Below, piece after piece: positions 9,060 through 17,598 of a stretch of 64,000 nucleotides of DNA (the stretch's first letter is position 1; each line of letters starts with the position of its first letter). A program made the position numbers and the translations under genes. This DNA is from Cohnella abietis. GTDB taxonomy: Bacteria > Bacillota > Bacilli > Paenibacillales > Paenibacillaceae. The stretch covers positions 2,447,501 to 2,511,500 of the forward strand of contig NZ_AP019400.1 of the NCBI RefSeq assembly GCF_004295585.1, written 5' to 3'. Below the pieces are notes generated by a model. The model was not told where the DNA came from, searched no databases, and saw nothing but the letters and a program-made list of their open reading frames with translations.

Positions 9060-9947
9060 ATGGATATACGCAGAAAACCTGTTTTATCGAAATGGCTCAT
9101 TCATTTGTGGTTTATTGTATTCTCACTGTTTTGTATTATCCCATTTTTATATGTAATCTCCATTTCATTCTCGAAGGAATCGGATATCGCGATATACGGA
9201 TACCAGCTCATCCCAAGAACGATCACTACGTTCGCTTACGAGTACTTGCTAGAAAGTCCTAAGGCCTTAATCAATAGTTATCTGGTATCAATTACCGTAA
9301 CGGTGCTGGGCACGGCTCTTAGTCTGATCATCACGGCGAAGCTAGCTTATGTGTTGTCGCGAAAAGATTTTCACGGCTCGAAGCCTATGTCCTTCTTCGT
9401 ATTCTTCACCCTGTTGTTTAGCGGAGGTTTAGTGCCCTCGTATATTCTGATCAAAAATTATATGCACATCGATGATACGATGCTTTCCTTGATTTTTCCC
9501 TATGTGATTATGCCTTGGCATGTTTTGCTAATGAAAGGTTTCTTATCGGATATTCCGTTGGCTCTAATCGAATCGGCGAAAATTGACGGGGCGGGCGAAT
9601 GGAAAATCTTCTATCGCATTGTGCTACCTATTTCCAAGCCGGCGATTGCGACACTTACGCTATTTATCGCTTTCATTTACTGGAACGACTGGTACATGGC
9701 TTTACTATATATCGATAATCAGAACCTGGTTCCTTTGCAATTTATGTTGTATCGAATTATGAATAATATTCAGTTCTTATCTACATCGTTGCAAACGGGC
9801 AATATCTCCATCGATCTTAGCCAGATGCCGAATGAAACGGCGCGTATGGCCATCGCTATTCTCGCCGCAGGTCCTATATTGTTTGTATTCCCTTTCTTCC
9901 AGAAATATTTTGTCAAAGGTTTGACAGTAGGTGCCGTTAAGGGATAA
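9060..9947 (+). CDS. Carbohydrate ABC transporter permease, YtcP/UgpE type
   Basis: Second permease subunit, 295 residues, six membrane segments. Its EAA-type loop reads IESAKIDGAGEWKIFYRIVL, and the C-terminus (FFQKYFVKGLTVGAVKG) is the standard ending of this subfamily. AGGAGGAG precedes the ATG. It forms a heterodimer with the product of the gene before it. A short gap with a possible secondary promoter leads to the binding-protein gene. Confidence 0.93.
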   Translation: MDIRRKPVLSKWLIHLWFIVFSLFCIIPFLYVISISFSKESDIAIYGYQLIPRTITTFAYEYLLESPKALINSYLVSITVTVLGTALSLIITAKLAYVLSRKDFHGSKPMSFFVFFTLLFSGGLVPSYILIKNYMHIDDTMLSLIFPYVIMPWHVLLMKGFLSDIPLALIESAKIDGAGEWKIFYRIVLPISKPAIATLTLFIAFIYWNDWYMALLYIDNQNLVPLQFMLYRIMNNIQFLSTSLQTGNISIDLSQMPNETARMAIAILAAGPILFVFPFFQKYFVKGLTVGAVKG

Positions 9948-9966
9948 AAGGCTTACATGGGGATAG

Positions 9967-9996
9967 TTGTAACCGGCATAGCCGATACAATATAGT
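9967..9996 (+). promoter_or_regulatory. Candidate internal promoter before the binding-protein gene
   Basis: TTGTAA (9967-9972) and TATAGT (9991-9996) are 18 bases apart in the 78-base gap before the lipoprotein gene. The same stretch can also fold into a small hairpin (TTGTA with TACAA, CGGC with GCCG, 9967-9990). Either reading could serve to raise binding-protein output; neither is proven. Confidence 0.35.
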
Positions 9997-10025
9997 TAAA
10001 CACAAAAATATGGGAGGTTTTATTC

Positions 10026-11582
10026 GTGAACAAAAGAACCACAAAAGCTTTATCTGTCGCCTTGATAGGCATACTGTCGCTATCGATGACATTGGCGGGC
10101 TGCGGCAAGAATGAAACAGGTCCGTCCAAACCGGCTGCTACGGAAACAGCTTCAGCTACACAGACGCAAGAAGCGGCTTCACCACAAACAACCGATGTCT
10201 CCAAGTTAGACAATGTTGACTTGACCTGGTATTTTGGCGGTACTTCGCAAGCGGATGTAGGCTCAGTGGAAAAGGCAATAAATGAATATTTGAAAGACAA
10301 GCTGAATATCAATATTCATTTGAAAGCGGTTGATTGGGGAAGTCTTGGTCAAAAAATGCAATTAGCGAATGCATCCGGCGGAGGTTATGACCTTGCTTTT
10401 ACTTCAAACTGGGCAAATGATTACTATCAAAATGTAAATAAGGGTGCTTTTCTTCCTTTAGACGATCTATTGAAGCAATATGCGCCTGACATTATGCAAA
10501 CTTTACCTGAAGGCGGTTGGGAAGCTACCAGAGTAAATGGGGAAATATATGCCGTTCCCAACTATCAAATCTGGGCAAGAACGGATGTTGTATGGCCGAT
10601 GAAAGAGCTTACTGACAAATACAGCTTGGACGTTGCCAATGTAAAGGGCTATGAAGATTTTACCTCTTTCCTGGAGAAGGTAAAGGCTGGCGAGCCTAAC
10701 CTCATTCCTTTTGAGAACAGTAAAGTTGGCGAATTTGGAAATGCTGTTGTCCATTATGGTTTTGATGAATTCGTAGGCCGTAATGTTCCAGGCGTAGTTA
10801 AATTCGATGATTCCAATCTGCGTGTGCTTAACCAATTCGAATCTCCAGAATATCAATCTTTCGTAACCCTTATGAGAGATTGGAACCAAAAAGGATTTTT
10901 CAGAAAAGATGCGGCAACATTGACGGATAGCACAGCTGACCGAAAAGCGGCTAAATTGGCCGTTATGGTTGGCGGTACGGTGAAGCCTGGCGGTGACACT
11001 GAGATGAAATCCTTAACACAGAAAGATGTACTGATGGTAGGTGTATCACAACCTGTACTTACAACATCGGGAATTATTGCTACGACTACTGCGATAAGCA
11101 AATCCTCTAAAAATCCGGAAAGGGCGATGATGTTCTTAAACCTGCTCTATAAAGATAAAACACTTTTCAATTTAATTGCACACGGTATTGAAGGTAAGCA
11201 TTATAAGAAAATCAACGACGAGACTGTTGAAACGATCAAAGATGGCGGCTATGATCCGGGTACGGATTGGGTGTTCGGCAATCAGTTTAACGGTTACTAC
11301 CGTAATGGGCAACAGCCTGGCATTTGGGAAGAGACAATCAAGCTCAATGAGAGTGCAGCCCAATCTGTCCTTCTTGGCTTCAGCTTCGATCCAACACCGA
11401 TTAAAACCGAGATCGCTCAAATCGCTACTGTGACTGCACAATATGTTCCGTTGTTAGAAACAGGCTCTGTTGACCCAGAAAAATTCCTTCCGGAATTTAT
11501 AGACAAGCTGAAAAAAGCTGGTAGCGACAAAGTCATTCAGGAAGCGCAAAAGCAAATCGACGCTTGGAAAGCTACGAAATAA
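10026..11582 (+). CDS. Sugar ABC transporter substrate-binding lipoprotein
   Basis: 518 residues starting at GTG behind GGGAGGTT. The signal peptide ends in the lipobox LAGC (about residues 24-27), followed by a low-complexity Ser/Thr/Ala/Pro linker. The remainder is a family-1 type extracellular solute-binding protein of the LplA/YtcQ group, with DLTWYFGG opening the first lobe and NGEIYAVPNYQIW around the hinge. It would be anchored on the outer face of the membrane and deliver an oligosaccharide to the two permeases upstream. The ligand cannot be read from sequence; downstream enzymes point to xylose-, arabinose- or deoxyhexose-containing glycans. Confidence 0.92.
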   Translation: MNKRTTKALSVALIGILSLSMTLAGCGKNETGPSKPAATETASATQTQEAASPQTTDVSKLDNVDLTWYFGGTSQADVGSVEKAINEYLKDKLNINIHLKAVDWGSLGQKMQLANASGGGYDLAFTSNWANDYYQNVNKGAFLPLDDLLKQYAPDIMQTLPEGGWEATRVNGEIYAVPNYQIWARTDVVWPMKELTDKYSLDVANVKGYEDFTSFLEKVKAGEPNLIPFENSKVGEFGNAVVHYGFDEFVGRNVPGVVKFDDSNLRVLNQFESPEYQSFVTLMRDWNQKGFFRKDAATLTDSTADRKAAKLAVMVGGTVKPGGDTEMKSLTQKDVLMVGVSQPVLTTSGIIATTTAISKSSKNPERAMMFLNLLYKDKTLFNLIAHGIEGKHYKKINDETVETIKDGGYDPGTDWVFGNQFNGYYRNGQQPGIWEETIKLNESAAQSVLLGFSFDPTPIKTEIAQIATVTAQYVPLLETGSVDPEKFLPEFIDKLKKAGSDKVIQEAQKQIDAWKATK

Positions 11583-11608
11583 TAACGATTTATATCATTT
11601 AAACCATG

Positions 11609-11643
11609 CAGGTCTGCTTATCCTGATTGGATATGCGGACCTG
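11609..11643 (+). other. Intercistronic hairpin after the binding-protein gene
   Basis: CAGGTCTGC pairs with GCGGACCTG and, after one T-T mismatch, TATCC pairs with GGATA, leaving a 5-base loop. No T tract follows, so it is better explained as an mRNA-stabilising or partial-termination element that separates transporter from enzyme genes. Confidence 0.6.
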
Positions 11644-11695
11644 AGGTTCGTGTACTTAGCAATTCGGCGAATTGAAAGAGAAGGTAGGAGCGCAG

Positions 11696-12595
11696 ATGGA
11701 ATATACAATGCTCGGAAAAACGGGATTAAAGGTTTCTCAGCTTGGATTGGGCGGTGCTCCGCTTGCGGGTGATTTCGGCAAGACCGATGAAGAAGAAGTT
11801 CAGCGTTTAATTCACGAATCGATCGATTCGGGCATTAATATCATTGATACCGCCCCTTTGTATGGACGTGGTGAATCGGAACGGCGTATTGGCAAAGCAC
11901 TAAAAGGCCGTAGAGAAAGTGTCGTACTAGCGTCAAAAGCAGTTCGATCCGACTTGTCCTATGATTATGCCAGCACAATTGGCTCGGTAGAAGATAGCTT
12001 GAATCGACTGCAAACGGATTGGATTGATCTTCTACAAATTCATGATGTGGAGAAGCAGCAGTATGAAGTGATTATGAATGAGACAGTTCCTGCTTTGCAA
12101 AAACTTCAGCAAGACGGGAAAATTCGATATATAGGCGTGACTACGCGGGATTTGCAACTATTAATGCGCTATATGAGGACAGCTTGTTTCGATGCTATTC
12201 AATTTTATGCTCGTTATATGCTGATTGATTATACGGCCAAGGACGAAGTGCTTCCGTTGGCAAGCAGCATGGGCATTGGCGTTATTAACGGTAGTGTACT
12301 CGGTATGGGAATTTTAGCGGACGCTCCGGCGCACTTTTTGGATCAAGAAACGTTGGATCAGGCCGAATATAGGATGGAGCAGTTGAAGTTCCTACGCAAG
12401 CAGGAATCGAAAGGATTGATCGAGCCGGGCATGAGGTTTAGCTTGGGAAATCCCGATATTCATGTGACGCTTACCGGAACATCCTCGCTTAATTCTCTGC
12501 GCAACAATCTATCTTTCTGTGACGGGAAAGGACTAGAACCCAATGATCTGCTTAAAGTCCAGGCTTTGTTTCAAGGTCAACCGTTATTTAACTGA
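11696..12595 (+). CDS. Aldo/keto reductase (sugar dehydrogenase-like)
   Basis: 299 residues, TIM-barrel NAD(P)(H)-dependent oxidoreductase. The N-terminus EYTMLGKTGLKVSQLGLGGA is typical of the family. The catalytic tetrad is visible as D in INIIDTAPLYG, Y in that same motif, K in VVLASKAVR and H in DLLQIHDVE. ATG 11696 with AAGGTAGGAG upstream is chosen over the TTG at 11672. The subgroup resembles L-fucose/L-galactose and D-threo-aldose dehydrogenases that oxidise a free sugar to a lactone. A lactonase-like gene two places downstream supports that reading. Direction and substrate are inferences. Confidence 0.88.
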   Translation: MEYTMLGKTGLKVSQLGLGGAPLAGDFGKTDEEEVQRLIHESIDSGINIIDTAPLYGRGESERRIGKALKGRRESVVLASKAVRSDLSYDYASTIGSVEDSLNRLQTDWIDLLQIHDVEKQQYEVIMNETVPALQKLQQDGKIRYIGVTTRDLQLLMRYMRTACFDAIQFYARYMLIDYTAKDEVLPLASSMGIGVINGSVLGMGILADAPAHFLDQETLDQAEYRMEQLKFLRKQESKGLIEPGMRFSLGNPDIHVTLTGTSSLNSLRNNLSFCDGKGLEPNDLLKVQALFQGQPLFN

Positions 12596-12636
12596 AGCTG
12601 CATCGAGAAGCTCAATAATATGAGAGGGGTTAGAGC

Positions 12637-14223
12637 ATGGGAGTGATTTGCAACCCGATTCTTACAGGCGATCATCCCGACCCTTCGATTGTTCGTGTTG
12701 GGACGGATTATTACATGGTAACATCGACTTTTCAATTCTTTCCTGGGGTTCTTATTCTGCATTCCAAGGACTTGGCACATTGGGAACCGATTGGACACGT
12801 TGTCACCCGCAAGAGCCAGCTCGATTTAACCGGATTACCCGATTCATTCGGTGTGTTCGCGCCGGACATTTCCTACTATGACGGAAAGTTCTGGGTGGTC
12901 GTCCCGTATTATCACGGACAACCGCGATGCACCAATTTGCTGTTTGTTGCTGACCGACCTGAAGGGCCGTACAGCGAAGCGACTGTGCTTAATCATCATT
13001 TTATCGATCCGTCTATCTTTAACGATGATGATGGGAAGCGTTATTTGGTGTTCGGAGGCGGATGGGTCCATGAACTTGCAGAGGACGCTTCAAGGCTGAT
13101 TGGCGAAGCCAAGCAGGTATGGCCGGGTACCGGGGGGGCTGCCCCGGAAGCGCCCCATATAATCAAACGTAATGGATGGTATTACTTGATGTTGGCTGAA
13201 GGGGGAACCTTCTTCGAGCACAAGGAAACGCTAGCCAGAAGTTTATCCATCTGGGGACCTTACGAGCCGTGTCCACATAACCCGGTGCTAATGCAGACGA
13301 ATCCTGAGATGAAGATCCAGAAAGCTGGACACGGTAAACTGGTTGAAGACGTGAATGGAGAGTGGTGGATGTTCCACTTAGGAGGGCGCCCGCTTACACC
13401 AGGAGGCTTCTGTCCACTTGGACGGGAAACCTTCCTTCAGCCAGTTCAATGGACGGATGACGATTGGTTTATGGTCGGTGAGCAGGGTGTTCCTATGAAT
13501 GAGATAGAGCTGACATTAGTAGAAAACATTGATGGCATTGTGCAGGTGGTTGACGATGAGCATTTTGCCGGAACAGAGCTATCAGCAGAGTGGGAGTGGG
13601 TACGGCATCCCGTTGAAGGCGGATTCGGCTTAACGCAAGAAGGTCTGAGCATCGATTGCAAGCCTTTCATTCCCTTCGGACTTCAATCTACGCTTATTTT
13701 AACGCGTCGTTGGCGGCATTTTGGTTTTGAGGCTACAACGAAGCTGCTGTTTCATCCCAGGAGCTTAGGCGAGGAGGCGGGAATAACGCTATATCGCGAT
13801 TCGGATGCTTTTCTATTTTTTTTAATTCGTAGAGGGATTGGTCAAACATCGGGACAGGCTTTTGATGTGACCAAGCTTCATGAGAATCAGGAGCATGATG
13901 GGCTGTATGTAGAGCTTAATCAGTATGTGAATGTTGGTAAAAAAATACTAGCTAGAAGCATGCTACCTATCAAACCGGGAGACCCGATATGGTTGCGTAC
14001 TAGATTGGTTGAAAAGTCTCAAACGTTTACTTTTTATTACTCTCTGGACGATATCGAGTATACGAACATGGGTGTAGAGCTTCCGGCACAATTTCTGTAT
14101 CCAGAAAACTATACGCGTTTTTTATGTTTTACAGCCCCGAGACTTGGAATATATGCAAAAGGCGTGTATGGGGAACCGGAAGGTTCAGCCTTGTTTCGGA
14201 CATTTATTTATCGAGGTATATGA
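12637..14223 (+). CDS. Glycoside hydrolase family 43, beta-xylosidase-like
   Basis: 528 residues. Five-bladed beta-propeller with the GH43 catalytic set: base Asp15 in HPDPSIV, pKa-tuning Asp124 in DPSIF, and acid Glu171 in APEAPHI. The spacing is like that of characterised Bacillales beta-xylosidases. The C-terminal 200 residues form a beta-sandwich of the GH43 C2 type (FAGTELSAEWEWVRHP onward). There is no signal peptide, so it acts in the cytoplasm on imported oligosaccharides. It probably releases xylose or arabinose, as GH43 covers both. The ATG follows GAGAGGGG. Confidence 0.9.
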   Translation: MGVICNPILTGDHPDPSIVRVGTDYYMVTSTFQFFPGVLILHSKDLAHWEPIGHVVTRKSQLDLTGLPDSFGVFAPDISYYDGKFWVVVPYYHGQPRCTNLLFVADRPEGPYSEATVLNHHFIDPSIFNDDDGKRYLVFGGGWVHELAEDASRLIGEAKQVWPGTGGAAPEAPHIIKRNGWYYLMLAEGGTFFEHKETLARSLSIWGPYEPCPHNPVLMQTNPEMKIQKAGHGKLVEDVNGEWWMFHLGGRPLTPGGFCPLGRETFLQPVQWTDDDWFMVGEQGVPMNEIELTLVENIDGIVQVVDDEHFAGTELSAEWEWVRHPVEGGFGLTQEGLSIDCKPFIPFGLQSTLILTRRWRHFGFEATTKLLFHPRSLGEEAGITLYRDSDAFLFFLIRRGIGQTSGQAFDVTKLHENQEHDGLYVELNQYVNVGKKILARSMLPIKPGDPIWLRTRLVEKSQTFTFYYSLDDIEYTNMGVELPAQFLYPENYTRFLCFTAPRLGIYAKGVYGEPEGSALFRTFIYRGI

Positions 14224-14278
14224 TCGTATAAAAATAAATGAGCCGTAAGAAACGGACTTAGTAGAAAGCGTGGAGCCT

Positions 14279-15157
14279 ATGTATCGGCAGAACAAAATCA
14301 TTGATGCACACCAGCATTATTGGCAAATCTCTCGTGGAGATTATGGGTGGCTCACGCCTGAGCTAAAGCTGCTTTACCGTGATTACATGCCTGGAGACTT
14401 GGCATCACTATTGCACAAGCATGGTGTTACGGGCACGATTGCCGTTCAGGCGGCGTCCACTGTTGCAGAAACAGAATTTTTGTTGGCGCTGTCGGAGCGG
14501 CACAAAGAACTACTCGGTGTTGTCGGTTGGATTGATCTAGATTCGGACGATATAATGGAAACGATCCGGCGTCTAAACCGGCATTCTAAGCTCGTTGGTA
14601 TTCGCCCAATGCTGCAAAAGCTGCTGGAGACTGATGGAATTCTGTCTTCCCGAGTCATCCGCCATCTACAATTACTTGCTGAAGCAGGGATATCTCTTGA
14701 CGTAGTTGTGGAGTCGGAGCAGCTTCCTTGTATTGTATCTATGTTAATAAAGGTTCCAAAACTGCGAATTGTTCTGAATCACTTAGGATCGCCAGATGTG
14801 AAACGACCGGAGGCTTTTGCCGATTGGGCGGAATGCATATCTGCCATCTCTTGTCATCCTAAAGCAATGTGCAAAATCTCCGGTATGATTACGCTGGCTG
14901 ACGGCTATGACCCCGCGAGGCTGAAACCGTATGTCAACCATGTACTTCATGCGTTCGGTACTCATCGTGCCATGTTTGGCAGCGACTGGCCTGTTGCCTT
15001 GCTTGCGGGCGGGTATGATGAAGTGATTCGGCTCTTCTGGAACAGCTTGCCTGAAGGCTTGAGCCAAGACGATGTCGATCGAATCACATGGCGGAATGCT
15101 GAGCATTTTTACAGAATCGAAGAGAGATTGGCTTTAATGGACAAAGGGGAGGCATGA
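14279..15157 (+). CDS. Amidohydrolase-family lactonase-like protein
   Basis: 292 residues of the amidohydrolase-2 family (COG3618 type). IIDAHQHYW near the N-terminus provides the HxH metal motif, VLNHLGSPD carries a later histidine, and MFGSDWPV holds the final Asp. Relatives include L-fucono- and L-rhamnono-lactonases and 2-pyrone-4,6-dicarboxylate hydrolase. Next to a sugar-dehydrogenase-like reductase and a rhamnose-mutarotase-like gene, a sugar lactonase is the best guess. GTG 14270 and ATG 14279 are both possible; neither has an ideal ribosome site. It overlaps the next gene by ATGA. Confidence 0.82.
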   Translation: MYRQNKIIDAHQHYWQISRGDYGWLTPELKLLYRDYMPGDLASLLHKHGVTGTIAVQAASTVAETEFLLALSERHKELLGVVGWIDLDSDDIMETIRRLNRHSKLVGIRPMLQKLLETDGILSSRVIRHLQLLAEAGISLDVVVESEQLPCIVSMLIKVPKLRIVLNHLGSPDVKRPEAFADWAECISAISCHPKAMCKISGMITLADGYDPARLKPYVNHVLHAFGTHRAMFGSDWPVALLAGGYDEVIRLFWNSLPEGLSQDDVDRITWRNAEHFYRIEERLALMDKGEA

Positions 15158-17103
15158 TTGGGATGGCATGGAAGAGCAGCTTAGCGGGTATCGCATCTGT
15201 TACAGCGCAGGAATCTTGGACGCCGCCGCAGTGGGCGTTGATGGAACGCCAGCTGATCGATACGTTGAACCAGGCGGCGAAGGAATTTGTGCAGAAGTAC
15301 GTCCGTCCGGACGGTACACTGAACTGGCGCAGTGATTGGCCTGGGATGGACGGCTCGGATGACCCCTACGAGGGATTTATGTATTTGGCTTTGTTGTATG
15401 CGATCGGCGGAGCGGAAGAGCTGCGCGAGAAGGCGCTTCACATATGGGAAGGCATTACGTGGCAATGGACGGAATACGGGCAAATCTATCGCGATTTTGA
15501 CGCCTATTACGATTGGATGCACCATGGAGAAGGATATTTGTTCTTCTATTTCCTTGGACTGGCAGATCCTTTCGATTTGAAAAGCGTCCAGCGCGCGCAA
15601 CGTTTTGCCAATCTATATACAGGCGACAATCCAGAAGCGCCAAACTTTGACTCGGAGAACAAGCTGATCCGTTCCCCGATTACCGGCAGCCGGGGGCCTC
15701 GACACGAAATGTCCGAAGAGGATTGGTGCACCCACCGGGGCATTCTAGACAATTATTTGGCGCCGTTCGAAGATATCCCGGGCGTTGATTTTGCGAGCGG
15801 CACTTGTGCATGGTCGGACGATAAGGTGTATCAGGATGTCATTCGCTTAATGAACGAACGCATGGCGAAAGGGGATGTGCCGCTCAATCTGAACGCAACG
15901 AGTCTCATCAGCCATGCCTATATGTACTCTGGTGACGAAAAGCTAAAGACGTGGGTACTTAATTATGTGCAAGCGTGGGCGGATCAGGCAGCCAAGAACG
16001 GTGGGATCATCCCAGATAACATCGGTCTTTCGGGTGAGATCGGACAATATAACGATGGCAAATGGTGGGGCGGCTATTATGGTTGGCGCTGGCCGCACGG
16101 ATTTTTGACGATTATTGAGCCCATTGTCAATGCTTCTATGAACGCAGTGCTGCTGAGCGGTGACTTAGACCAACTGCGGTTAGCACGTGATCAGCTCGAT
16201 CGTAATTGGGCACTCGGACATGAGGACAACGGACGTTGGGTGACCCCGACTAAACATTTTGATAGCGGTTGGACGGCTTATCGCTTGCCAAGTCCCTTGT
16301 ATCCGATTCAATTGTGGACGGTCTCTATGGCGGAGGAGGACGCAGCCCGTGTCGATCGGATTGACCTCATGCCCTATGACCAAGAAATTGATGTGCCCGA
16401 ATATTCTGGCACTAATCCGATAACAGGAAAGCTAACCAAACATTATAACGGCAACACTGTACAATGGTTCCATTATATGCGCGGGAAAAACCCGGCGTAT
16501 CCGGAACAAATTCTTGAAGCTAATTTCAAGCTGGTGTCCCGCCAATTGCAGAAAATGCGCTCAGCAGAAGGAGATCCGGAAAACTGGAAGTCGGACGGAT
16601 TCAGCCTAGGCGCGTTGTCAAGCATCCACAAATGGCAGGAGATGTGTCCGGTTTATTTCGAAGGGCTGCTACAATTGACGCTCGGTGCACCGATACATAC
16701 TTCGCATGGCGGTCTTCAGCACGGTCGCGTGCGCTACTTCGATGCACAGGCTGAGCGGCCGGGTTTACCGACAGGCGTAGCCGCGCTTGTCGAAGCGCTT
16801 GAGGCCGATTCCTTAACCTTGAGTCTGGTCAATATTGATTTACATGGAGAGAAGCAGGTGATTATTCAGGCGGGTACGTTCGGGGAGCATCAGTTCGAAG
16901 AAGTCACGGTTTTGAGTCAGGAAGATCAGGTGAAGGAAATCGTGCAAGCAGACGGCAAGTGGTTTCGCGTCGAGCTTCTTCCTGGTACGGGAATTCGCTT
17001 GAGTATGAAGATGAGACGTTACGTCAACAGGCCGACCTATGAAACACCTTGGGGCGATCCGAAAGATAACGTTAAATTGCTTCGCGGTCGGGAGCAAGGA
17101 TGA
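15154..17103 (+). CDS. Unrecognised 649-residue protein, possibly an alpha-toroid glycan enzyme
   Basis: I do not recognise this family. It lacks a signal peptide. The first 450 residues are helix-rich and heavy in Trp, Tyr, Asp and His, with acidic-aromatic motifs such as WPGMDGSDDPYEGF, YYDWMHHGEGYLFFY, and WWGGYYGWRWPHG. Residues 450-560 repeat tryptophan-rich helices, and the last 100 residues look like a beta-sandwich. That layout resembles (alpha/alpha)-toroid glycoside hydrolases or polysaccharide lyases, but no catalytic pair can be assigned with confidence. It is translationally coupled to the lactonase gene (ATGA overlap) behind AAAGGGGAGG, so it belongs to the same pathway. Confidence 0.75.
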   Translation: MIGMAWKSSLAGIASVTAQESWTPPQWALMERQLIDTLNQAAKEFVQKYVRPDGTLNWRSDWPGMDGSDDPYEGFMYLALLYAIGGAEELREKALHIWEGITWQWTEYGQIYRDFDAYYDWMHHGEGYLFFYFLGLADPFDLKSVQRAQRFANLYTGDNPEAPNFDSENKLIRSPITGSRGPRHEMSEEDWCTHRGILDNYLAPFEDIPGVDFASGTCAWSDDKVYQDVIRLMNERMAKGDVPLNLNATSLISHAYMYSGDEKLKTWVLNYVQAWADQAAKNGGIIPDNIGLSGEIGQYNDGKWWGGYYGWRWPHGFLTIIEPIVNASMNAVLLSGDLDQLRLARDQLDRNWALGHEDNGRWVTPTKHFDSGWTAYRLPSPLYPIQLWTVSMAEEDAARVDRIDLMPYDQEIDVPEYSGTNPITGKLTKHYNGNTVQWFHYMRGKNPAYPEQILEANFKLVSRQLQKMRSAEGDPENWKSDGFSLGALSSIHKWQEMCPVYFEGLLQLTLGAPIHTSHGGLQHGRVRYFDAQAERPGLPTGVAALVEALEADSLTLSLVNIDLHGEKQVIIQAGTFGEHQFEEVTVLSQEDQVKEIVQADGKWFRVELLPGTGIRLSMKMRRYVNRPTYETPWGDPKDNVKLLRGREQG

Positions 17104-17119
17104 GAATGGGGCTGTAAAC

Positions 17120-17437
17120 ATGAGAACGAACAGGGAAATCCGAGTCGCTAGGCTGAAATGGGATAGTATCGGTGAGTACCGTCACCTGCATGACCATATA
17201 CCCGAGCAGAACGTCAAGCACATCATTCAAGCTGGATATACTGAGCTGCAAATTTTTCTGCTGGATGATCTGCTCATTATGTTAACGGAACTCGATCCGT
17301 CCCAAGCGCTTCCTGACCGAGTGATCGATGAGCAGGTAGAAAAGGAATGGCACGAAAAAACCGGGCGTTGTTTTGAGTCTGAGTGGCAACAAGTAGATAC
17401 AATATTCGACTTACAGCAATTGTTGAATAAAGGGTGA
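17120..17437 (+). CDS. L-rhamnose mutarotase-like protein
   Basis: 105 residues if translation begins at ATG 17120, matching the roughly 104-residue RhaM (DUF718) family; a longer reading overlaps the gene before. The ferredoxin-like fold is suggested by VARLKWDSIGEYRHLHDHI, the aligned GYTELQIFLLDDLLIM hairpin, and a C-terminal helix starting at VEKEWHEKT. RhaM interconverts alpha and beta L-rhamnose. Here it would feed the aldose-oxidising enzymes encoded upstream. The ribosome site is weak (GGGG at 17107-17110). It is the last gene of the operon. Confidence 0.75.
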   Translation: MRTNREIRVARLKWDSIGEYRHLHDHIPEQNVKHIIQAGYTELQIFLLDDLLIMLTELDPSQALPDRVIDEQVEKEWHEKTGRCFESEWQQVDTIFDLQQLLNKG

Positions 17438-17479
17438 AACGCCGGTTATAAATGATGTATCCATGTTAGCATAGCCTAT

Positions 17480-17514
17480 AATAGCTCTCACCATAACACT
17501 AGGTGGGGGCTATT
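17480..17514 (+). terminator. Hairpin closing the 8-17.4 kb operon
   Basis: A 13-bp stem (AATAGCTCTCACC with GGTGGGGGCTATT, two G-T pairs) with a 9-base loop lies 42 bases after the last stop. A clear T tract is missing, so termination strength is uncertain. Confidence 0.55.
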
Positions 17515-17598
17515 TGGCCATTGCGCATATGAAGAACTTAATGAGGTGATAATGGAAGGGATTATTTAAAGACTAGATCTAAGACAAGGGGCAGAGAA

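Noticed and set aside
15181..15600. Minus-strand open frame of 139 codons
   Set aside because: Antisense to the 649-residue protein, whose frame is open over 1.9 kb and coupled to its neighbours.
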